NCBI GenBank assembly: GCA_903909415.1 | Contig: CAIVVS010000131.1 | Location: 1 to 24,977 of the forward strand | Reading direction: 5' to 3' | Origin: an uncultured Pseudomonadota bacterium | GTDB lineage: Bacteria; Pseudomonadota; Gammaproteobacteria; Burkholderiales; SG8-39 | DNA length: 24,977 nucleotides | In this document: positions 8,057 through 15,857 of the stretch, one piece after another | Layout of the letters: every line of letters starts with the position of its first letter | Numbering within the stretch: position 1 is the stretch's first letter | Position numbers and translations under genes: made by a program | Notes under the pieces: model-generated | What the model was told of the DNA's origin: nothing | Databases searched by the model: none | Seen by the model: only the letters and a program-made list of their open reading frames with translations

Positions 8057-8942
8057 GGGGCGGCGCCGCGCGCACCTTCGCAACCGCATCGCACAGCGCC
8101 GCTGCTGATGCGAGCACGCCTGGGCCCATGCGGTGCGCCAGCGCACCGTCCACTTCCGCGACGCGCGCGCCACGCACCGAGCGCATCGCCTGCGGCGGGC
8201 GCCACGCTCGCGCGCCGCCTTCCTCGGCGCTGAAGGCCAGGATCATCGCGTCAGGATCCCGCACCAGCAACTGCTCGCGCGAGACGGCGGGCGTGAGCAT
8301 GGCGAGGTCGCCGAAGGCATTGTCCGCGCCGCACAAGGACAGCAACTCGGTCACCAGGTGTTGCCCCCCCAGCGTCAGCAGCGGCCGCGGCCAGATCGCG
8401 TAGAACACGCTGACCCTCGGCAGGCCCGCATGGCGGGCGCGCAGTTCGCGCACGCCGGATTCGAAGCGGCGCGCCTGTGCCTCCGCCCGCGCCGCATCGG
8501 GGCCCATCCCACCGAAAGCGCGCAGCACGCGGGGTATGTCGTCCAGCCGGGCGATGTCCGTGACGAACAGCCGCAGGCTGCGCGACTCCAGCCGGGCGAG
8601 GTCGCGCGCGCGGTTGCCGCTGCCCCAGCCCAGCACCAGGTCGGGCTTGAGCGCCGCGATCTGCTCGAAGTCCACGTGGGCGCTGTCGGAGACCACGGGC
8701 AGTTTCTCGACTTCGGGCGGTTCCCGGCTCCATGCGGACACGCCGACCAGAGGGAGCCCGGCCGCGTGCGCGAGTTCGGCGAGGTGGGGAGCGAGCGTGA
8801 CCACGCGGCGCGCGGGGGCGGCCAGCTCGACGCGCACGCCGCGATCATCGGTCACGCCCGCGCGCGCCGGAAGGGACAGTGCGGGAAGCAGCAGCGTCAC
8901 CAGGAGGACGGCAGGCAGCGGGGCCCGGACCGGGGCCTTCAA
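8052..8942 (-). CDS. btuF: BtuF-like periplasmic cobalamin-binding protein
   Basis: A 296-residue class III periplasmic binding protein predicted to bind vitamin B12 or cobinamide for uptake. I chose a TTG start at 8942: it directly precedes a clean signal peptide (MKAPVRAPLP, a leucine-rich core, cleavage after PARA near residue 28) and is preceded by a GAGG at 9-bp spacing; the region upstream is the coding end of rfaQ. The mature part opens with VTDDRGVRVELAAPARRVV, the usual start of BtuF/FhuD-type domains, then APHLAELAHAAGL and LKPDLVLGWGSGN, typical of the family. Co-location with btuB, cobQ, btuM and a B12 riboswitch supports cobalamin over iron-siderophore specificity. No BtuC or BtuD is in the window. 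It lies 10 bp after rfaQ and 8 bp before a GT4 gene. Confidence 0.82.
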   Translation of the reverse strand: MKAPVRAPLPAVLLVTLLLPALSLPARAGVTDDRGVRVELAAPARRVVTLAPHLAELAHAAGLPLVGVSAWSREPPEVEKLPVVSDSAHVDFEQIAALKPDLVLGWGSGNRARDLARLESRSLRLFVTDIARLDDIPRVLRAFGGMGPDAARAEAQARRFESGVRELRARHAGLPRVSVFYAIWPRPLLTLGGQHLVTELLSLCGADNAFGDLAMLTPAVSREQLLVRDPDAMILAFSAEEGGARAWRPPQAMRSVRGARVAEVDGALAHRMGPGVLASAAALCDAVAKVRAAPPL

Positions 8943-8952
8943 GCGCGGTACC

Positions 8953-10044
8953 TCAGCCAGCCAGCAGCGCGTCGGCCGCCTCGAGCACGCGCGCCAGCGG
9001 CAGCGTGGACAGGCATTCGGACAGCTTGCCGCCGCCGCAGCCGTCGTTGCCGCACGGACGGCAGGCATGCACGGTGGACGCGACCACGCGATGCGGCACG
9101 CGCCACGGCCCCCACTCCCGTTCACCGCTGGGCCCGAACAGGGCCACCACCGGCGTGCCCATCGCCGCGGCGATGTGCATGGGCGCGGAATCCACGCCGA
9201 TGAACAGCCGGGCGCGCGCGCTGAGTGCGGCGAGTTGCTTGAGGCTGAGCTGCCCCGAGAGATCCACCGGCTTGCTGCGGCAGGCGGCGAGGATGTCGCG
9301 CACCATCGCGCGCTCGGCCTCGTCGGGCGCCGCGGTCAGCGCCACGCGCAGGCCGCGCGCGTCCAGCGCATCGGCCAGCGCCGCCATGGGCGCAGTCTCC
9401 CAGCACTTGAAGCGCCAGCGCGAGGCCGGATGCAGGTGGACGAATCCCCGCGGCGCGAGGCCATGCCCGGCCAGCATCGCGTCCACGGCCGACACCGCCG
9501 CTTCGCCGGGCACCAGCACCAGTGAACGCGACGCCTCGTCCGGCTGGATGCCGATGCGCCGCAGCGCGTCCAGGTTGAGTTCCACCGTGTGCCGGCCGCC
9601 GTTCGCCGGCAGGCGGTACCGGTGGGTGAAACTGTCGCGCCACCAGCCGGACTTGCCGGGCGCATCCGGTGCGACCGACGCGCGGGCTCCCAGCCGCCGC
9701 GCCAGCCAGGCGCCGCGGCCCTGGTCGGTGAGGTGCACGACCAGGTCGTAGTCCCGCGCGCGCAATGTGGAGTAGAGATTCCACTCAGCGCCCAGGCGCG
9801 CCGGCAGCGGGGCCTGGCGCCAGCTGCGGTCCACCAGGTGCAATTGCGACAGCGCGGGATGCAGGGACAGCATGTCTGCGGTGTCCGCGTAGACCAAAGC
9901 GTCGACCTCCGCCTGTGGCGCGGCGGCCTTGAGCGCGGCCAGTACCGGCGACGCCAGCAGCACGTCGCCGTGATGGCGAAGCTTGGTCACCAGCACCCTG
10001 CGCAGGCGCGCGGGGTCGATGGCATCGGCGGGTCGGTACAGCAT
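8953..10044 (-). CDS. rfaQ: Lipopolysaccharide heptosyltransferase III-type (GT9)
   Basis: A GT9 enzyme resembling RfaQ/WaaQ, which adds the branching heptose to the LPS inner core. The N-terminal strand VLVTKLRHHGDVLLASPVL (17-35) is characteristic of the RfaQ group, in which K-hydrophobic-R-HHGD replaces the usual R-GD loop. The donor-site motif VDSAPMHIAAAMGTP is at 284-298, followed by LFGPSGEREWGPW and a cysteine-rich tail (Cys328, 331, 336, 344). I chose the ATG at 10044 (363 aa); an in-frame GTG at 10053 would add three residues. The gene sits between btuM (59 bp upstream) and the btuF-like gene (10 bp downstream), an LPS gene embedded in a B12 gene series. Confidence 0.8.
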   Translation of the reverse strand: MLYRPADAIDPARLRRVLVTKLRHHGDVLLASPVLAALKAAAPQAEVDALVYADTADMLSLHPALSQLHLVDRSWRQAPLPARLGAEWNLYSTLRARDYDLVVHLTDQGRGAWLARRLGARASVAPDAPGKSGWWRDSFTHRYRLPANGGRHTVELNLDALRRIGIQPDEASRSLVLVPGEAAVSAVDAMLAGHGLAPRGFVHLHPASRWRFKCWETAPMAALADALDARGLRVALTAAPDEAERAMVRDILAACRSKPVDLSGQLSLKQLAALSARARLFIGVDSAPMHIAAAMGTPVVALFGPSGEREWGPWRVPHRVVASTVHACRPCGNDGCGGGKLSECLSTLPLARVLEAADALLAG

Positions 10045-10103
10045 GGCCGGCACGATAGCAGAGCCCCGGCGCGGACAGTGCCGCGCCGGACTTCAGCCCC
10101 GCC

Positions 10104-10709
10104 TCAGGACCGGATCGCGACCACGCGCGTCGCGCGCACCGCCTGTACCGCCGCAAGCAGCACTGCACTCCACGCCAGCATGCCCCATGCATAGCCGGGG
10201 AACCAGCGCGCGACGCGCGCGGCGAACACCGACCAGCCGGGATCGGCGAACAGGCCGGAGAAAAGATAGAAGCTGCTGCTGGAGATCAGGAAGGCTGATG
10301 CGACGCCCAGCACGGCGGCGCCGGCGATCGCGAACAGCCCGCGACGCGTCATCGGGTCGCGGTCCGCGCACCACGCACCCGCGTACCAGAGGCTGGCATA
10401 GGTCGGCGCAAGGAAGGCATAGGCGATGGTGAAGCAGGAATCCGCCGAACCGGCACGCCCCAGCGCGACCAGGTCGACCAACACGGCGAGCGCGAGGAAC
10501 CCGCAGAACGCGAGGTGCCGGCGCAGCAGCATGCCGCCGACGAAGAACACCGCGAGCGAGGCGTCGCCCAGGTGCGCCATCGCGCCGATGTCGCGAAACC
10601 GCGTCACCAGCATCAGCAGCGCGAGCAGCACGCCGAGGGCCAACGGGGATGGGACTGTGCGGCCGTCACGGCCTTGCTTGTCCTGCCTTGCAGCGAAGTT
10701 CGCGTTCAT
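10104..10709 (-). CDS. btuM: BtuM-type solitary ECF S-component, cobalamin transporter
   Basis: A 201-residue integral membrane protein with about six hydrophobic segments (near 22-38, 46-60, 64-84, 94-112, 123-153, 170-192). It resembles BtuM, the betaproteobacterial S-component characterised in Thiobacillus denitrificans, where a cysteine coordinates cobalamin and promotes decyanation. The matching region here is [15 protein letters not shown] (49-63) and [20 protein letters not shown] (87-106), with Cys92 a plausible counterpart of that cysteine given a roughly 12-residue longer N-terminus. The ATG overlaps the cobQ stop (ATGA), fixing the start and coupling translation. No ECF energising module (EcfT, EcfA) is nearby, consistent with a solitary protein. 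The family call rests on remembered motifs and on the B12 context. Confidence 0.78.
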   Translation of the reverse strand: MNANFAARQDKQGRDGRTVPSPLALGVLLALLMLVTRFRDIGAMAHLGDASLAVFFVGGMLLRRHLAFCGFLALAVLVDLVALGRAGSADSCFTIAYAFLAPTYASLWYAGAWCADRDPMTRRGLFAIAGAAVLGVASAFLISSSSFYLFSGLFADPGWSVFAARVARWFPGYAWGMLAWSAVLLAAVQAVRATRVVAIRS

Positions 10710-12187
10710 GCCGTTCTCTCCTTGAGTAAGCCCAATATCGCATCCATGTCCAGGTGCGTGTCCACCGCGTCGGCCAGCCGCTCCAGGCTCGCCTCGCGCA
10801 GTTCGTCCAGTTCCAGCGCGCCACCGCCTGCCCGCCCGGCCCAGGCGAGCAGGGCATCGCAGGCGGGGGCGTGGTCAAACAGGCCGTGCAGGTAGGTCGC
10901 CAGCACCTGCCCGTCGGGCGACACCGCGCCGTCCGGCGCGCCGTCATCGAGTTGCATCGCCGGGCGCGCCAGTCCCGGTCCGCTGGACACGCCCATGTGG
11001 ATCTCGTAGCCGCGCACCGGCGCCGCGAGCGCGGTGCCGGGAAACACCGTGCCCCGGGTGTTCCTGCGCAACTTGTGCGGCGTGAGTTCGGTCTCGATGT
11101 CGAGCAGTCCCAGGCCCGCGCTTTCCCCTGCCGGCCCCTCGACGCCCTGCCGGTCCCGGATCACCCGCCCCAGCATCTGCATGCCACCGCATACCCCGAC
11201 TACGCGGCCGCCGAAGCGCAGGTGGCGAAGGATGGCGTCGGCCCAGCCCCTTTCCCGCATGAACTGCAGGTCGGCGCGCACCGACTTGCTGCCCGGCAGG
11301 ACCACCAGGTCGGCCGGCGGCAGCGGCTCCTCCGGGCCGACGAAACGCAGGTCCACGCCGGGATGGTGGCGCAGCGCGTCGAAGTCGGTGTGGTTGCTGA
11401 TGCGCGGATAGACCGGCACCACGACGCGGAATCCGCCGCTGGCCGCCGTGTTCGAGGGTAGGGCATCCTCGGCGTCCAGCGCCAGGTCGCGCAGCATCGG
11501 CAACACGCCGAACACCGGCTTGCCCGAGCGCGCCACCAGCCAGTCGATGCCCGGCTCCAGCAGGGCGCGGTCGCCGCGGAACTTGTTGATCACGAAACCG
11601 GCGACGCGCGCCCGCTCGCTGTCGGACAGGCAATCCAGCGTGCCGAGGAAGTGGGCGAACACCCCGCCGCGGTCGATGTCCGCGACGATGATGACCGGGC
11701 AGTCCACCGCCTCGGCGAAGCCCATGTTGGCGATGTCGTGCTCGCGCAGGTTCACCTCGGCCGGGCTGCCCGCGCCCTCGACCAGGACCACCTCGGCATC
11801 GGCCTGCAGCCGCCCGAAGGCGGCCAGCACATGCGCGAGCAGGCCGGGCTTGATGCGCGCGTAGTCGCCGGCGTCGAACTCGCCCTGCGGCGCGCCCTGC
11901 ACCACCAGCTGCGCGCGCCGGTCGCTGACCGGCTTGATCAGCACCGGGTTCATGTCACTGCGCGCGGGCACGCGCGCGGCCTGTGCCTGCAGCATCTGGG
12001 CGCGCGCCACCTCGCCGCCGTCCACCGCCACGGCGCTGTTGAGCGACATGTTCTGCGGCTTGAACGGCGCGACGCGCAGGCCGCGTCGCGCAAGCGACCG
12101 GCACAGGCCCGCTACCAGCGTGCTCTTGCCGGCATCGGAGGTCGTGCCCTGCACCATCAGTGCGCGGCGGGCGCGCACCGGCTCCAC
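10706..12187 (-). CDS. cobQ: Cobyric acid synthase CobQ
   Basis: Glutamine-dependent amidotransferase that amidates adenosylcobyrinic acid a,c-diamide at four positions to give adenosylcobyric acid. The N-terminal ATP-binding domain starts with [15 protein letters not shown] (11-25). NMSLNSAVA (46-54) and [12 protein letters not shown] (136-147) are typical. The C-terminal class I glutaminase-like domain has [10 protein letters not shown] with nucleophile Cys333, GYEIHMG (393-399) and TYLHGLFDH with His434. With the GTG at 12187 it has 493 residues, the usual size. That GTG shares a base with the btuB stop (TAGTG) and has an AGGG 7 bp upstream; an in-frame GTG at 12178 or the ATG at 12157 are alternatives, the latter cutting into the motif-bearing start. 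It is the only de novo or salvage cobalamin enzyme in the window. Confidence 0.93.
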   Translation of the reverse strand: MEPVRARRALMVQGTTSDAGKSTLVAGLCRSLARRGLRVAPFKPQNMSLNSAVAVDGGEVARAQMLQAQAARVPARSDMNPVLIKPVSDRRAQLVVQGAPQGEFDAGDYARIKPGLLAHVLAAFGRLQADAEVVLVEGAGSPAEVNLREHDIANMGFAEAVDCPVIIVADIDRGGVFAHFLGTLDCLSDSERARVAGFVINKFRGDRALLEPGIDWLVARSGKPVFGVLPMLRDLALDAEDALPSNTAASGGFRVVVPVYPRISNHTDFDALRHHPGVDLRFVGPEEPLPPADLVVLPGSKSVRADLQFMRERGWADAILRHLRFGGRVVGVCGGMQMLGRVIRDRQGVEGPAGESAGLGLLDIETELTPHKLRRNTRGTVFPGTALAAPVRGYEIHMGVSSGPGLARPAMQLDDGAPDGAVSPDGQVLATYLHGLFDHAPACDALLAWAGRAGGGALELDELREASLERLADAVDTHLDMDAILGLLKERTA

Positions 12188-14040
12188 TACAGGCCCTGCC
12201 AGCCCAGAGACACGAACAGGCCGCGTCCCGGGGTGTTGTAGCCATGGACCAGCTGGTACTGGCGATCGAAGGCATTCTCCAGCCTGGCCGACAGGTGCAG
12301 CGCCTTCTCGATCTGCCAGCGCGCGGTGAAGTTGACCACCGTGTAGCCCGCGTCCTGCAGGCGCGCGCCGGTGACGATGTGGGTGTCGGCGCGCGGGCCG
12401 CTGTTGATCAGTTCCGCGCCGGCGCGCACCGTGCCGAAGTCGCGCTGCGCCGACAGCGAGCCGTACTGCTTGGCGCGCCGTATCGCCTGCAGCTCCGGGG
12501 CGTTCGGCTCCTGCTCCACCGGGTCCTGCAACGTGACCGAGGCACGCAGGTCGGTGCCGAGGAGGCGCCCGGCGTAGCTCGCCTCGTAGCCGGCCACGTT
12601 CGCGTTGCGTACGTTGCGCGTCGCACCCGCCGAGAAGGTGATCGAGTCCTCGTATCGGCTGGAGAAGGCGACGAAGCGCACCCGGTGCGCGCCCTCGGCC
12701 CACTGGAAACCGGCCTCGCCGGTGCGCGTGCGCTCCGGGCGCAGCGCGAGGTTGCCGCCGAAGCCATACAGGTCCTGGAACGTCGGCGCGCGGAACGACG
12801 TGGCCTTGCTCGCGATCAGCTTCCATTCCGGGGTGAGATCGTAGCCGTAGGCCAGCAGGTGGGTGTTGGCGCTGCCGAAGTCGGAGTAGTCCTCGGTGCG
12901 GAAGTTCGCCTGGAAGGAATGCGCGTCCACGCGGCCGACATAGCCCAGGCGCCCCACCCCGACGTTGCGCGCCAGCAGCCTGGTGAACGCCGAGTTGGCG
13001 ATGGTCTGGCGCAGCGACTCCAGGCCGACCGACAGCACGTGCTCCGGATGCACCCGGAAGTCGTTGTCCCAGGAGAACTGCCGGCTGCGCGTGTTGGAGA
13101 AGTTGGCGCGCGCGTTGTTGGTGTAGTCGGTGCGGAAGTCCGTTCCCTGCGAGGCGACGAAGCGGCTCTTCCACGTGTCGTTCGGCCGCGCCTCCCACCA
13201 GGCCGAGGTCGACTCCAGGTCCTGCGACGAGGTGTGCTCGGTGGTGCGGGTCGCGAACGCGCTGTCGAAGGCGAGCCGGCCCTGGGTGGCCAGCCAGTTG
13301 ATGCCGGCCTCGTGCTGCCCGGAGAAGCGGTGGGACAGGCTGGCCGAGCCGCTCAGGTTGCGGTAGCCGTCGCGGTCCGGGTTGGCGTTGGGCGCGACGC
13401 GCGTGTCGATGGCGGAATAGCCATCGGTGGCGAACTGCGATGCGGCGACGTGGAAGCGCGTGTCGCCGGCCTGCCCGCCGAAGGTGGCGCCGTAGCGCGA
13501 GGTGCCGCGCGCGCCCAGCATGGCCTCGGCGGTCCCCGAGGGCGCGCCCTGCCCGCGGCGCGTGAACACCTGCACCACGCCGCCGATCGCGCCCGAGCCG
13601 TACAGGCTGGACACGTTGCCGCGGACCACCTCGATGCGCTCGACCTGGTCCAGCATCAGGTGTTGAATCGCCGTGGTGCCGAAGCCGGCATCCTCGACGC
13701 GCACGCCGTCCACGAGTATCAGCGCCTGCGCGCTGCGCCCGCCGCGCATGAAGATGCCGGTAAGGGCGCCGGCCCCGCCGTTCTGCGTGAACTCGAAGCC
13801 CGCCTCGGTGCGCAGCAGCGAAGGCAGGTCCACCGCCTGCGAATCGCGGATCGCGCGCGGCGTGATGACGGTCACGTGGGGCAGCGCGTCGCGCATGCGC
13901 TGCTCCGTGCGCGAGCCGGTGACCACGACGGCGTCCACGGGGAATACCGGGTCGACTGGCGGCTGTGCGGATCGTTGCTGGGAAACGGCGGATGCGGATG
14001 CGAGCGCCAGCAAGGCGCAAAAGGACCGACGGTGGAACAC
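12187..14040 (-). CDS. btuB: TonB-dependent vitamin B12 receptor BtuB
   Basis: Outer-membrane 22-stranded barrel that imports cobalamin using TonB energy. I chose the GTG at 14040: it is preceded by a perfect AAGGAG at 8-bp spacing and starts a signal peptide ([18 protein letters not shown]). The mature N-terminus has a TonB box-like [10 protein letters not shown] (35-44). The plug domain includes [20 protein letters not shown] and [20 protein letters not shown], the standard TonB-receptor motifs. The barrel ends with [19 protein letters not shown] and SLGWQGL, as in BtuB proteins. Total 617 residues, normal for the family. The cobalamin riboswitch directly upstream and cobQ directly downstream make BtuB the preferred identity over siderophore receptors. 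Confidence 0.92.
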   Translation of the reverse strand: MFHRRSFCALLALASASAVSQQRSAQPPVDPVFPVDAVVVTGSRTEQRMRDALPHVTVITPRAIRDSQAVDLPSLLRTEAGFEFTQNGGAGALTGIFMRGGRSAQALILVDGVRVEDAGFGTTAIQHLMLDQVERIEVVRGNVSSLYGSGAIGGVVQVFTRRGQGAPSGTAEAMLGARGTSRYGATFGGQAGDTRFHVAASQFATDGYSAIDTRVAPNANPDRDGYRNLSGSASLSHRFSGQHEAGINWLATQGRLAFDSAFATRTTEHTSSQDLESTSAWWEARPNDTWKSRFVASQGTDFRTDYTNNARANFSNTRSRQFSWDNDFRVHPEHVLSVGLESLRQTIANSAFTRLLARNVGVGRLGYVGRVDAHSFQANFRTEDYSDFGSANTHLLAYGYDLTPEWKLIASKATSFRAPTFQDLYGFGGNLALRPERTRTGEAGFQWAEGAHRVRFVAFSSRYEDSITFSAGATRNVRNANVAGYEASYAGRLLGTDLRASVTLQDPVEQEPNAPELQAIRRAKQYGSLSAQRDFGTVRAGAELINSGPRADTHIVTGARLQDAGYTVVNFTARWQIEKALHLSARLENAFDRQYQLVHGYNTPGRGLFVSLGWQGL

Positions 14041-14046
14041 GAGGCA

Positions 14047-14105
14047 CTCTCCTTCACCATGCAGCCAGCGTCCCCGCAGGCTGCGGACAAGGACGGAAAG
14101 GAGAG
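14047..14105 (-). promoter_or_regulatory. btuB ribosome-binding site and sequestering hairpin (riboswitch expression platform)
   Basis: On the btuB strand, AAGGAGAG at 14054-14047 contains the Shine-Dalgarno. CTCTCCTT at 14105-14098 is its exact 8-nt complement. Between them a 6-bp stem, GCAGCC (14084-14079) with GGCTGC (14066-14061), holds a 12-nt loop containing TGCGGGG (14078-14072). That loop is complementary to CCCCGCA (14282-14276) in loop L5 of the riboswitch. This fits the known translation-control mechanism, in which an L5-L13 kissing interaction on cobalamin binding stabilises a hairpin that hides the ribosome binding site. Confidence 0.8.
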
Positions 14106-14177
14106 GCAGCACGCGCGGCGGACCGCCCGTGACGGTCGCCTCCCGCGATCGTCCACCAGTGGTCCCTTGCGGGACCC

Positions 14178-14370
14178 GCTGACAGGCCGGTCTCCGGGCT
14201 TGCGCGGTCAAGGCCGCATCGCCTTCCCATGGCAGGGCCACAGTGGCGCATGACGCGGCGCATCGCGCTTACCGTTGCGGGGGCAGCACAGGTTGGCTCG
14301 GCCCGGAGGGCCTCGACTCCTGTTTCCCGTTTAACCCATACCGGCGAAAGCGGTACGGGCACCGATCAGC
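14178..14370 (-). promoter_or_regulatory. Cobalamin riboswitch upstream of btuB
   Basis: On the leftward strand, all hallmark segments appear in order. They are: an apparent P1 helix of GCTGA (14370-14366) with TCAGC (14182-14178); GGTGCC; AACGGGAAACAGG; the conserved CTGCCCCCGCAACGGTAAG (about 14286-14268); the B12 box GCGCCACTG (14249-14241); GGGAAGGCGATG; and the closing AGCCCGGAGACCGGCCTG. The B12 box and CCCCGCAACGGTAAG are diagnostic. It senses adenosyl- or other cobalamin and should repress btuB and any genes on the same transcript when B12 is plentiful. A GGTCCC-GCAA-GGGACC tetraloop hairpin (14176-14161) follows immediately. The upstream promoter was not identified with confidence. 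Confidence 0.95.
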
Positions 14371-14445
14371 GCACGCAGACTATCACGCGCGGCGACGGCG
14401 GGCCCGCCCGCCGGGGGCGGCGGCGCATGGCTCGCGGGCCGGGAA

Positions 14446-14457
14446 TCTACTTGTAGA
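14446..14457. repeat. Small inverted repeat upstream of the zapA promoter
   Basis: TCTAC-TT-GTAGA is a 5-bp perfect inverted repeat in the gap between the leftward riboswitch and the rightward cell-division genes, 15 bp upstream of a -35 box. It could be a regulator site serving either direction, or chance; the sequence offers nothing more. Confidence 0.3.
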
Positions 14458-14472
14458 AACAGTCCTTATCCC

Positions 14473-14502
14473 TTGACCCGACAGGATTTTTCGCACTATA
14501 GT
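14473..14502 (+). promoter_or_regulatory. Sigma-70-type promoter for the zapA operon
   Basis: TTGACC (14473-14478) and TATAGT (14497-14502) are separated by 18 bp. Each matches five or four of six consensus bases in an otherwise G+C-rich region. The predicted start site is at about 14508-14511, coinciding with the ATG at 14509, so the first gene may be translated from a leaderless message. Confidence 0.6.
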
Positions 14503-14508
14503 CGCACG

Positions 14509-14700
14509 ATGGACGCTGAACTGAACGCGCTCGAGGAACGCGTACGCCGGGCGGCGGAACTGTGCCGCCTGCTGCGCGATGAAAACCTCGGCCTGCGCCA
14601 GCAGGTTGCACGGCTGGAAGACGACAAGCGCTCGCTGTCCGAGCGCATGGACGGCGCACGTGACCGGCTCGAGTCGGTGCTCAAGCAGTTGCCCGAGTGA
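14509..14700 (+). CDS. Small coiled-coil protein, TIGR02449-like, upstream of zapA
   Basis: A 63-residue acidic/basic heptad-repeat protein, essentially one continuous coiled coil: leucines and other hydrophobics recur through LNALEERVRRAAELCRLL and LRQQVARLEDDKRSLSERM. There is no signal peptide or membrane segment. It resembles the short conserved family (TIGR02449) found directly before zapA in beta- and gammaproteobacteria, and is ZapB/SlyX-like in character, so a role at the division ring is plausible but unproven. The ATG at 14509 is used because the heptad pattern begins there; an upstream in-frame TTG at 14473 lies inside the promoter. It is followed by zapA after 43 bp, presumably in the same operon. 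Confidence 0.78.
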   Translation: MDAELNALEERVRRAAELCRLLRDENLGLRQQVARLEDDKRSLSERMDGARDRLESVLKQLPE

Positions 14701-14743
14701 ACATCCTGAAGAACCTGAGGCCCTGCCGTCGAGGCCAACGTCC

Positions 14744-15091
14744 ATGAGCACCAAAGCGAAAACCGTCGACATCACCATCCTCGGGCGTTCCTACAAGGTC
14801 GCCTGCACCGACGAGGAGCGTGACTCGCTGGTCGAGGCCGCCGCGTACGTGGACCGGAAGATGGGCGAGATGCGCGAAGGCGGCAAGACCGCCAGCGGCG
14901 AGCGGCTCGCCGTCATGGCGGCGCTCAACATCGCGCATGAACTCCTGTCCAGGGGCGGTCCCGCCGCCCCGGCGCCGGCAGCGGCATCCGCACAGGCTCC
15001 CGGCTTTGACATGGAAAACGCCAAGCGTAGAATGCAATCGATGCAGGCAACGCTGGACGAGGCCCTCGCGCAGCAGGAAAAGCTGCTCTGA
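14744..15091 (+). CDS. zapA: Cell division protein ZapA
   Basis: A 115-residue cytoplasmic protein that binds and bundles FtsZ filaments. The N-terminal globular head reads VDITILGRSYKVACTDEERD (8-27), the core ZapA signature, followed by LVEAAAYVDRKMGEMRE and SGERLAVMAALNIAHELL, which match the family's helices. A Pro/Ala-rich linker (about 72-85) leads to a C-terminal coiled coil (NAKRRMQSMQATLDEALAQQEKLL region) used for tetramer formation. The start is the ATG at 14744, with a GAGG about 10 bp upstream. Its 3' part also contains a consensus-like promoter (15006-15033). The 6S RNA gene follows, the same order as zapA-ssrS in other proteobacteria. Confidence 0.9.
   Translation: MSTKAKTVDITILGRSYKVACTDEERDSLVEAAAYVDRKMGEMREGGKTASGERLAVMAALNIAHELLSRGGPAAPAPAAASAQAPGFDMENAKRRMQSMQATLDEALAQQEKLL
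15006..15033 (+). promoter_or_regulatory. Sigma-70-type promoter inside zapA, probably for 6S RNA
   Basis: A perfect TTGACA (15006-15011), a 16-bp spacer and TAGAAT (15028-15033) lie within the 3' coding end of zapA. Transcription would start near 15040, about 80 bases before the estimated 5' end of mature 6S RNA. This fits synthesis as a precursor that is trimmed, as is known for 6S RNA from its distal promoter in E. coli. Confidence 0.6.
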
Positions 15092-15120
15092 GTCCCACCC
15101 TGCGGCGCCCGCTGCGAGCC

Positions 15121-15318
15121 ACGCTCCCTGCGTTGCACGCCAGGGCCCCGAAATCCTTGAACCGATAGCGGTTATCCCCGGCTGCGAACCATGGCGTTAC
15201 TGTTGTGCGCGTCCCTGCCTTCGCTTCGTGCGTGGGTTGCCGATGTGCCTGATGTGACCGGAACGCGGCCCTCTTGAACCTTTGGTTCAGGATTGGGGTC
15301 CAGCGGCAATTGTGGGGG
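15121..15318 (+). ncRNA. ssrS: 6S RNA (ssrS)
   Basis: 6S RNA binds sigma-70 RNA polymerase holoenzyme by mimicking an open promoter and tunes transcription in stationary phase. The region between zapA and the EVE gene carries the known features. ATCCTTGAACCGATA near the 5' part parallels CCCTGAGCCGATA of E. coli 6S. CTTGAACC-TTT-GGTTCAGG near the 3' part (about 15271-15291) parallels the conserved CTTGAACC/GGTTCAAG hairpin. The ends can pair: CTCCC and GTTGC near 15125-15138 with GCAAT and GGGGG near 15306-15318. The length of about 198 nt is close to the usual 180-200. Boundaries are estimates, uncertain by roughly 30 bases at the 5' side. Gene order zapA-ssrS supports the call. Confidence 0.78.
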
Positions 15319-15392
15319 GCACCCAGTGCGACACGGCGCGGGCCGACCTGGTCCGCGCGTTTGTTTTGCGTGTTCTGTGGAATCCCCGAGCC

Positions 15393-15857
15393 ATGAGCCA
15401 CTGGCTGATGAAGTCCGAACCCGACGAGTTCAGCATCGACGACCTCGCGCGCGCGCCCGGAAAGCGCAATGCCTGGACCGGCGTGCGCAACTACCAGGCG
15501 CGCAATTTCATGCGCGACGGCATGAAGGTCGGCGACCTGGTGTTCTTCTACCACTCGAGCTGCCCGCAACCGGGAATCGCCGGCATCGCCAGCGTGGCCT
15601 GCCCGGCCTACCCCGACGCCACCCAGTTCGACCCCAAGAGCAAGTATTACGACCCCAAGGCCACGCGCGAAGCGCCACGCTGGGTGCACGTGGACGTGAA
15701 ACTGGTGCGCAAGCTGCCGCTGATCCCGCTGGCAGATCTGCGCACCCACAAGGCGCTGGAGGACATGGTGCTGCTGCAGCGTGGCAGCCGCTTGTCCATC
15801 ACGCCGGTCTCCGAGAAGCACTGGAAGTACATCCACGACAGGTTGATCGCCGCATGA
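15393..15857 (+). CDS. EVE domain-containing protein
   Basis: A 154-residue protein consisting of a single EVE domain, a PUA-like fold thought to bind modified bases in nucleic acids (homologous to human THYN1). It begins [18 protein letters not shown], the family's invariant N-terminus, and continues [15 protein letters not shown] and [12 protein letters not shown], which form the binding-pocket strands, then GIAGIASV and [11 protein letters not shown]. The length is typical for bacterial members. The ATG at 15393 is the only start before the invariant motif. Its stop overlaps hemE (ATGA at 15854-15857), so the two are co-translated. The gene commonly follows zapA/6S in betaproteobacteria; its cellular substrate is not established. 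Confidence 0.9.
   Translation: MSHWLMKSEPDEFSIDDLARAPGKRNAWTGVRNYQARNFMRDGMKVGDLVFFYHSSCPQPGIAGIASVACPAYPDATQFDPKSKYYDPKATREAPRWVHVDVKLVRKLPLIPLADLRTHKALEDMVLLQRGSRLSITPVSEKHWKYIHDRLIAA

Noticed and set aside
12188..14047. Long leftward open frame continuous with cobQ, suggesting a giant fused protein
   Set aside because: The upstream part is an alternate frame of btuB with Arg/His/Ala-rich low-complexity translation. CobQ begins at its own GTG next to the btuB stop.
15293..15853. N-terminal extension of hemE to 15293
   Set aside because: Alternate frame of the EVE gene. HemE active-site numbering (Arg27, Asp77, His327) fits only the ATG at 15854.
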